Both the position numbers and the translations under genes were made by a program. Source: Bacteroidales bacterium (GTDB taxonomy: Bacteria; Bacteroidota; Bacteroidia; Bacteroidales; UBA932). Taken from it: a stretch of DNA of 64,000 bases. A model generated the notes under the pieces. The model saw nothing but the letters and a program-made list of their open reading frames with translations. It was not told where the DNA came from and ran no database searches. The stretch covers positions 60,947-124,946 of the forward strand of contig JAFTWQ010000017.1 in NCBI GenBank assembly GCA_017465225.1, written 5' to 3'. Positions 58,828-64,000 of the stretch are shown in pieces (within the stretch, counting starts at the first letter, position 1; each line of letters starts with the position of its first letter).

Positions 58828-59868
58828 ATGGCTAAAGGATTTGCAGAGACCGACTCCCTGTGCAGGGAAATAGTGGAGGATGCCCGTAAAGGCGTCTTCA
58901 AGCCGGTTTATCTTCTGATGGGAGATGAACCGTATTATGTCGATATGGTATGCGATGCCATCCTGGAACATTGTCTTGACGAGAGCGAGCGTGATTTCAA
59001 CCAGACTGTATGTTATGGCGCGGATGTGAATGCCGATGCGGTGATTACGGCGGCGAGACGTTATCCGATGTTTGCAGAGCGTCAGCTGGTGGTCGTGAAG
59101 GAGGCGCAGATGATGAAGACCCTTGAGGAACTTGCGGTTTATTGCCAGAAGCCTCTGGAGTCGACCGTGCTGGTCATAGCCATGCACGGAGCAAGTGCGG
59201 ACAAGAGGAAGTCTCTGTACAAGACCGTGTCGAAGATAGGCGTGGTGGTGGATTCGCAGGCGCTAAGGGATTATGAGATGCCTAAGTGGATATCCATGTT
59301 CTATCAGACAAAGGGCTTGAGGATTGCTCCGGACGCTGCTGCATTGCTTGGGGAACATGCCGGTACCGATCTCAACAAGATCGCGATCGAGACCGAAAAG
59401 ATGCTGAAGAATCTTCCGGAGGGAACTGTAGAGGTTAGTGCCGCTGACATCGAGAAGAATGTGGGCATAAGCCGTCAGTTCAGCATTTTCGAGCTGACAA
59501 GGGAACTGTCCATGAAGAACTCGGCAAAGGCTTTGCGTATCGCCGCATACATCGGCTCTTCAGCGAAGTTTGCCATGCCTATGGCCGTAAGTGCGCTGTA
59601 TACGCATTTCTACAGGATCCTCAAATACGGAGCGCTGCTGATGCAGACCCCGAGACCGGCAAATGATCAGAAGTCCAAGGTACTGGGTGTGAATCCGTAC
59701 TTTTTCAGCGAATATGATACGGCCGTAAGGAATTATCCGGTAAAGAGATGCATGGCCGTGATAGCTCTGCTGAAGGAATATGACTATAAGGGAAAGGGCG
59801 GTGATGTCGGCGAAGCGACACCTGCGGAGCTTATGGTTGAACTGACTGCGAAAATATTAAACATGTAA
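58828..59868 (+). CDS. holA: DNA polymerase III delta subunit
   Basis: 346 residues. The N-terminal VYLLMGDEPYYVDMVCDAI and the ARRYPMFAERQLVVVKEAQ block, then the AAA-like DLNKIAIETEKML and C-terminal helical collar (ELTRELSMKNSAKALRIA), match HolA. As part of the clamp loader it opens the sliding clamp. It is followed after 6 bp by an ABC-2 exporter, probably in the same transcript. Confidence 0.9.
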   Translation: MAKGFAETDSLCREIVEDARKGVFKPVYLLMGDEPYYVDMVCDAILEHCLDESERDFNQTVCYGADVNADAVITAARRYPMFAERQLVVVKEAQMMKTLEELAVYCQKPLESTVLVIAMHGASADKRKSLYKTVSKIGVVVDSQALRDYEMPKWISMFYQTKGLRIAPDAAALLGEHAGTDLNKIAIETEKMLKNLPEGTVEVSAADIEKNVGISRQFSIFELTRELSMKNSAKALRIAAYIGSSAKFAMPMAVSALYTHFYRILKYGALLMQTPRPANDQKSKVLGVNPYFFSEYDTAVRNYPVKRCMAVIALLKEYDYKGKGGDVGEATPAELMVELTAKILNM

Positions 59869-59874
59869 TATAGA

Positions 59875-60789
59875 ATGGGACTTATTCAATGTAAAGATGT
59901 CTGCAAGAGCTTCGGAGAGAAAGTGGCTCTTGACCATGTTTCGGTGGACATCCCGAAAGGAAAGATCTTCGGTCTGCTCGGTCCTAACGGAGCCGGAAAG
60001 ACCACATTGATCCGTATCATCAACAGGATCACAATCCCCAATGCCGGCGAGGTGCTTTTTGACGGCAGACCTATTACCCAGGACGATGTCGAGAAGATCG
60101 GCTATCTCCCTGAAGAGAGAGGACTGTACCGCAAGATGAAGGTAGGCGAGCAGGCCATGTATTTTGCACAGCTCAAGGGAATGAGCTATCGTGATGCGAT
60201 GACGGAACTCAAGAAATGGTTCGTCAGGTTCGGTATCGAAAGCTGGTGGAACAAGAAGGTGGAGGAACTGTCCAAGGGTATGGCCCAGAAGGTCCAGTTC
60301 ATCACTACTGTCGTGCATAAGCCGTCCCTGCTTATCCTCGACGAGCCGTTCTCGGGATTCGACCCTGTCAATGCCCAGATCATCAGGGATGAGATACTCC
60401 GTCTCAAGGCTGAAGGCGCTACAATCATCCTTTCGACTCACAACATGGAGTCTGTTGAGGAACTCTGTGATAATATCGCACTCATCAACAAGTCGCGTGT
60501 CGTCATAACCGGAGGTGTAGATGAGATCCGTCACAAGTATGGCAACAACAATGTGGAGCTTGTATATACATCAAAGACAAGTGTGTCTTCAGAGCCTGGA
60601 GTATTCAAGGTTCTTTCCGATCAGTATGATTCAGACCGTCATACGGCAGTCCTTTCGCTTTCGGAAGATGTCACAGGCAATGATGTGCTTAAGGCGATCA
60701 TCGCACAGGGCATTACCGTAAACTCATTCAAGGAACTCGTTCCGCGCATGAATGATATTTTCATCAAACTTGTAACAGAAGGGGAATAA
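59875..60789 (+). CDS. ABC-2 type transporter ATP-binding protein (NatA-like)
   Basis: 304 residues. Walker A LLGPNGAGKTTLIRI, signature ELSKGMAQKVQF, Walker B LLILDEPFSGFDP and the switch His in LSTHNMES are all visible. The C-terminal extension (about 225-304) is the usual DUF4162-type tail of NatA-type ATPases. It pairs with the permease gene 3 bp downstream. The substrate is unknown (Na+, drugs or lipids in relatives). Confidence 0.95.
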   Translation: MGLIQCKDVCKSFGEKVALDHVSVDIPKGKIFGLLGPNGAGKTTLIRIINRITIPNAGEVLFDGRPITQDDVEKIGYLPEERGLYRKMKVGEQAMYFAQLKGMSYRDAMTELKKWFVRFGIESWWNKKVEELSKGMAQKVQFITTVVHKPSLLILDEPFSGFDPVNAQIIRDEILRLKAEGATIILSTHNMESVEELCDNIALINKSRVVITGGVDEIRHKYGNNNVELVYTSKTSVSSEPGVFKVLSDQYDSDRHTAVLSLSEDVTGNDVLKAIIAQGITVNSFKELVPRMNDIFIKLVTEGE

Positions 60790-60792
60790 GCT

Positions 60793-62154
60793 ATGAAATT
60801 CAGAAATATAAAGACCATCATTTCGCGCGAGTATATGACCCGCGTAAAGAAGAAGTCATTCCTGTTGACTACCTTCCTGGTTCCGATCCTTTTTGCTGCC
60901 ATCTGCATCCTTCCGAGCGTCATCATGTTCATGGCGAAGGATACCGGAAAGAAGGTCGCTGTGGTGGATCAGTCCGGTATCGTGATGCCGTACCTTGTTG
61001 ATACTGATGCGGTTGAATATGAGGATCATTCGACTGAACCGGTCGATTCGATGAAGGCCCGTTTCGAGGCCCTCGGCCTTGATGCCCTTGTGGTCGTGTC
61101 TCCGATCGATTCGGTAGCGAAGACTGTAAGCGTGGCCTCATATTCTCCAAAGCCTCTCAGCATGGAGCTGAAGGAGGGTGTGCAGTCGAAGGTCAATGAT
61201 GCCGTCGAGAATTATCGTCTTGCGCTTTATGATATCACCGATCTCAAGCAGATCATGGAGGATGTGAAATCTGATGTTTCGATGGCTACCTATACTCTGG
61301 ACGAGTCCGGTGAGGAGAAGATCACATCGTCAGAGGTATACATGATCATTTCAATGGTGCTTTCGATCATCATCTACATGTTCATCGCGATGTTCTCGGG
61401 TATGGTCATGCAGAGCGTGATCGAGGAGAAGTCAAGCAGAGTTGTCGAGGTGCTTGTGTCATCCGTGAAGGCTACCGAACTCATGTTCGGAAAGATCATA
61501 GGTGTTGCATGTGTGGCTCTTACGCAGTTCTTCCTGTGGATCGTGCTGACGCTTCTTCTTGTCGGCGGTTTTTCCGCTTTCATCGGATTTGATTCACTTA
61601 TGGGCGATCCGGCCCAGACCGAGCAGATGATGGATATGACAGCCCAGATGGGTGGCGTTGATGTGGCTGATATGACAGCCGCAATGGCAGAGGAAGAGGG
61701 AATGGGAGCCGTCCTCAGCACGCTTAAGGATATCGATTGGGTGCAGATGGTTCTTGCCTTCATCGTTTATTTCGCCCTCGGTTATCTGCTTTATGCGTCG
61801 TTCTTTGCCGCTATCGGTTCTGCCGTTGAGAATGAGGCTGATACCAATCAGCTCCAGATGCCGGTGACTGTGCCGCTTATGCTTGCGTTCTTCGTGGCCA
61901 TTTATGCATTCAATGCGCCTGACAGCCCGATCGTGTGGTGGTGTTCGATGATTCCGTTCACATCTCCGATCGTGATGCTTGCGCGTATTCCTTTCGGTGT
62001 ACCGATGTGGGAGCTGGCGTTGTCAATCGTGTTGCTGCTGGCGACATTCGTGGCATGCGGATGGGCTTCGGCGAAGATCTATAAGATCGGTATTCTGATG
62101 TTCGGTAAAAAGACGACGTTCAAGGATTTGTGGAAATGGCTTAGACAGAATTAA
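60793..62154 (+). CDS. ABC-2 type transporter permease (NatB-like)
   Basis: 453 residues. One N-terminal membrane helix (FLLTTFLVPILFAAICIL), a large extracytoplasmic domain (about 45-170), and then a C-terminal group of five or six helices beginning MIISMVLSIIIYMFIAMFSG. The conserved EEKSSRVVEVLVSSVKATELMFGK is the coupling helix of NatB-type permeases. A Met/Asp-rich insert (about residues 268-300) interrupts the helices. It works with the ATPase gene upstream. Another operon member starts 1 bp after its stop. Confidence 0.93.
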   Translation: MKFRNIKTIISREYMTRVKKKSFLLTTFLVPILFAAICILPSVIMFMAKDTGKKVAVVDQSGIVMPYLVDTDAVEYEDHSTEPVDSMKARFEALGLDALVVVSPIDSVAKTVSVASYSPKPLSMELKEGVQSKVNDAVENYRLALYDITDLKQIMEDVKSDVSMATYTLDESGEEKITSSEVYMIISMVLSIIIYMFIAMFSGMVMQSVIEEKSSRVVEVLVSSVKATELMFGKIIGVACVALTQFFLWIVLTLLLVGGFSAFIGFDSLMGDPAQTEQMMDMTAQMGGVDVADMTAAMAEEEGMGAVLSTLKDIDWVQMVLAFIVYFALGYLLYASFFAAIGSAVENEADTNQLQMPVTVPLMLAFFVAIYAFNAPDSPIVWWCSMIPFTSPIVMLARIPFGVPMWELALSIVLLLATFVACGWASAKIYKIGILMFGKKTTFKDLWKWLRQN

Positions 62155-62155
62155 T

Positions 62156-63001
62156 ATGAGGAAGTTTGTTCTGTTTTTATGCGCTTTGGCAATAGGTTCG
62201 GGTGCTGCCGCGCAGGAGTATGAGTGGAGGCATGTGGAGATGGACGGCAGCAGGACCGGGTGTACTGCTCCGTCAAAGGATAATGTCGATGAGGCCGTGG
62301 GAACCTTCAAGGGATGCAGGTATGTGGCTCCGAACGGGAAGACCTTCGGTAAGAGGTCCATTGTCGGCAAGACAGCGCGTGTCGTGATGGATGCCCAGCC
62401 GGCTATGGCCCGTGTGAAGGATATAATCGGTTATTCGACGGAGGCCATGGAGGCTTCATATCCTGAAAGTGCATTGTCAGACTGGTTCGTGGATATCATC
62501 ATGGCCAGGACGGAGAAACTTGCGGGAAAGAAGGTTGATGTCGGAATCACTAATTTCGGAGGCATCCGTATAGATATGCCACAGGGAGACATAATCCTGG
62601 ACGATATGCTTTCGATGTTCCCGTTCAAGAACCAGCTTGTTTATGTGGAGCATACCGGAAAGCAGATCAGGACCATCCTTGAGAGCATGGCAGCGGGACG
62701 TTTCCAGGTTCTGGGAGGCGTCCGTGTCGTGGCTGAAGGTGGAAAGCTTGTTTCTGTGGAGATCGGTGGCGAACCGATTGATGATGAGAAGATTTACGGG
62801 CTTGCGACAATCTCGTTCCTTCTGGACGGAGGTGATGGCCTTACACTTGAGCAGAATGCTATTTCCGTTACTCGTTTCGAGAATGAGGACATCATAGATG
62901 CTGTTCTTGAGCATGTATATGCCGAGACTGCTGCCGGGAGGCCGATTGAATATAAGGCTGACGGCCGTGTGATAATCAAAGATATGAAGGAGAGAAGATA
63001 A
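62156..63001 (+). CDS. Exported 5'-nucleotidase C-terminal-domain protein (half of a split enzyme)
   Basis: 281 residues with a signal peptide (MRKFVLFLCALAIGSGAAAQ). The rest matches the 5_nucleotid_C domain, which binds the nucleobase and substrate: ESALSDWFVDIIM, VDVGITNFGGIRIDMPQGDI (motif GGxR), FPFKNQLVYVE and the late FLLDGGDGLTL. The metallophosphatase half is encoded immediately downstream with stop and start overlapping (TAATG). In UshA-type enzymes the order is reversed and on one chain. The two proteins probably assemble in the periplasm. Confidence 0.88.
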   Translation: MRKFVLFLCALAIGSGAAAQEYEWRHVEMDGSRTGCTAPSKDNVDEAVGTFKGCRYVAPNGKTFGKRSIVGKTARVVMDAQPAMARVKDIIGYSTEAMEASYPESALSDWFVDIIMARTEKLAGKKVDVGITNFGGIRIDMPQGDIILDDMLSMFPFKNQLVYVEHTGKQIRTILESMAAGRFQVLGGVRVVAEGGKLVSVEIGGEPIDDEKIYGLATISFLLDGGDGLTLEQNAISVTRFENEDIIDAVLEHVYAETAAGRPIEYKADGRVIIKDMKERR

Positions 63002-63807
63002 TGAAAAGACTGCTACTCGTTCTTTGTGCTGCATTTGCGGCTTTTGCGCTTGATGCGCAGGATCTTGTGATCCTTCATTTTAACGATACCCACAGCCATA
63101 TCGATCCTCAACGTTCCGGAGATTACAAGGGAAGGGGAGGAGTCATCGAACAGGCGGCCTTCATCGACAGCGTAAGACGTGCTGAAGGCAAGAGGAATGT
63201 GCTTCTTGTCCACGCCGGAGACATGGGACAGGGAACATCATATTTCACCGAACTGGGAGGAAATATCGAGATTGATGTGATGAATGCGATGAAGTTTGAT
63301 GTCACTTGTCTTGGAAATCACGAGTTTGATAATGGAGTGGATGAGCTTGCGAGACGTCTGAAGAACCTGAAGGCTGATGTGCTCTGTGCGAATTATGATT
63401 TCACAGGTTCGTCTCTGGAAAAGCTTGTCAGTCCTTATACGATCGTTAAAAAGGCTGGAAAGAAGATCGGTGTGATCGGTCTCCTGACTGATATCAGAAG
63501 GGTAGTGGACAGCGATATCGCAAAGTCATTCCAGTATCTCGATCCTGTGGAGACTGCCAACAGGTATGCGGAGTATCTGAAGGATGAGAAAGACTGTGAC
63601 ATGGTGATCTGTCTCTCACATCTCGGCTATGAAGAGGACAAGGATCTTGCTTCGCAGAGCCGTAACATAGATCTTATCGTCGGAGGACATACCCATACTC
63701 TTCTTCATAAGAAGCAGACTGTGAAAGACCTTGATGGAGAGGAGGTTGTGGTCGTGCAGAACTGGAAGTGGGGACTTAATGTGGGATATCTTGAAATTGA
63801 TTTCTGA
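63001..63807 (+). CDS. Exported 5'-nucleotidase metallophosphatase-domain protein (other half of the split enzyme)
   Basis: 268 residues with a signal peptide (MKRLLLVLCAAFAAFALDAQ). The calcineurin-like metal motifs are all present: LHFNDTHSH, HAGDMGQGT, LGNHEFDNG, CLSHLGYEED and VGGHTHT. It stops after NVGYLEIDF, where UshA-type proteins continue into their C-terminal domain; here that domain is the separate upstream gene. It hydrolyses nucleotides to nucleosides and phosphate in salvage. It is intact, the insertion sequence beginning 56 bp after its stop. Confidence 0.9.
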   Translation: MKRLLLVLCAAFAAFALDAQDLVILHFNDTHSHIDPQRSGDYKGRGGVIEQAAFIDSVRRAEGKRNVLLVHAGDMGQGTSYFTELGGNIEIDVMNAMKFDVTCLGNHEFDNGVDELARRLKNLKADVLCANYDFTGSSLEKLVSPYTIVKKAGKKIGVIGLLTDIRRVVDSDIAKSFQYLDPVETANRYAEYLKDEKDCDMVICLSHLGYEEDKDLASQSRNIDLIVGGHTHTLLHKKQTVKDLDGEEVVVVQNWKWGLNVGYLEIDF

Positions 63808-63863
63808 TGGCACCACAGCAAAGAAAAGCAAAACAACGTAAAATCCTGATTTTCAATGAATGA

Positions 63864-64000
63864 TGTGACCCCCAAAAGTTGGACGGTTTAACATTATTAA
63901 GAAGCGGACCTGGATTGGAATAGAGCTCGGTATTGTACCGGGCTCTTTCCATTTAGCCTCAGTTTGATTCTATCATTATTGTAGTAGCGTATATACTTAA
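63864..64000 (-). mobile_element. IS3-family insertion sequence, right part (continues beyond the window)
   Basis: The terminal inverted repeat starts TGTGACCCCCAAAAGTTGGA at 63864. Inward on the minus strand the C-terminus of an OrfB DDE transposase is readable to its stop at 63897-63899: YIRYYNNDRIKLRLNGKSPV then QYRALFQ. This block is the conserved end of IS3/IS150-group transposases. The other end and any target duplication are outside the window. Confidence 0.92.
63897..64000 (-). CDS. IS3-family transposase OrfB, C-terminal fragment (cut by the window edge)
   Basis: About 34 residues are visible, ending QYRALFQSRSAS. YYNNDRIKLRLNGKSP is the diagnostic tail that follows the DDE catalytic core in IS3-family transposases. 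The rest of the gene is outside the window. Confidence 0.9.
   Translation of the reverse strand, partial: KYIRYYNNDRIKLRLNGKSPVQYRALFQSRSAS

Noticed and set aside
1-64000. CRISPR arrays, tRNA genes, rRNA genes, riboswitches, prophage
   Set aside because: I looked through the gene-free stretches and saw no regularly spaced repeats, no cloverleaf or T-loop (GGTTCRA) patterns in intergenic DNA, and no phage structural genes. A tRNAscan/Infernal run would settle this.

Overview
The window is a 64-kb stretch of a Bacteroidales chromosome of roughly 50% GC. Supporting this: many genes are preceded by the Bacteroidetes sigma-ABfr -7 element (TAnnTTTG, most often TATATTTG), Shine-Dalgarno motifs are rare, and several families are typical of the phylum (DUF4301, S46 dipeptidyl-peptidase, PspC/PadR cassettes, M56-TonB/BlaI, stand-alone HSDR_N_2, FtsX-type permeases with an NtrC-type regulator). 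I cannot name the genus from sequence alone. Most of the window is core chromosome. One clear mobile element, an IS3-family insertion sequence, enters at the right edge.

Layout. 0-14.6 kb: a DUF4301 protein (5' partial), a THUMP-like methyltransferase interrupted in frame by a repeat, a phosphosugar mutase, a DUF4332 protein, an Ntn hydrolase of the bile-salt-hydrolase superfamily with a shortened C-terminal half, a 41-codon small ORF, a NYN nuclease, a DPP11-like peptidase, a uracil-DNA-glycosylase-like protein, an esterase, and a tandem pair of DUF3857/transglutaminase-like proteins. 14.6-25 kb: an envelope-response locus on the minus strand with two FtsX-type permeases, two thioredoxin-fold lipoproteins, an NtrC-type regulator and its histidine kinase. 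A tandem palindromic enhancer and a sigma-54-like promoter lie upstream. 25-28 kb: a GPH symporter, a hydroxyacid-oxidase-like enzyme and a sugar epimerase. 28-34.9 kb: a PspC-PadR-PspC cassette and a BlaI/M56-TonB/TPR cassette. 35-43.4 kb: GNAT, MBL-fold hydrolase, mtaB, folB, an RsmI-like methylase and tamB. 43.6-50.9 kb: tsaD, a COG2509 flavoprotein, an M64 peptidase, a CotH-kinase lipoprotein and a serpin. 51-53 kb: a one-chain ECF sigma factor / inner-membrane helix / outer-membrane barrel protein and, beside it, the 4.5S SRP RNA gene. 52.8-63.8 kb: cdd, mnmA, a pseudouridine synthase, an HSDR_N_2 protein, cca, a XerC-like recombinase, hpf, holA, an ABC-2 exporter, and a 5'-nucleotidase split over two genes in reverse domain order.

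The two observations I would follow first are these. (1) The 533-residue protein at 50970-52571 joins a complete sigma-70 domain directly to a membrane helix, a disordered linker and a C-terminal beta-barrel. This is a possible single-polypeptide trans-envelope transcription switch. (2) A G/C-rich core repeat occurs at two loci (1.6 kb, inside a gene, and 36.5 kb, intergenic). At each locus it is flanked by ~30-bp inverted arms that are specific to that locus, as if insertion had copied the flanking DNA in inverted orientation. Copies or relatives of the 'CHPERSEGS/NVILNEVKDL' repeat are also scattered here, one as an exact 9-codon insertion inside an enzyme.
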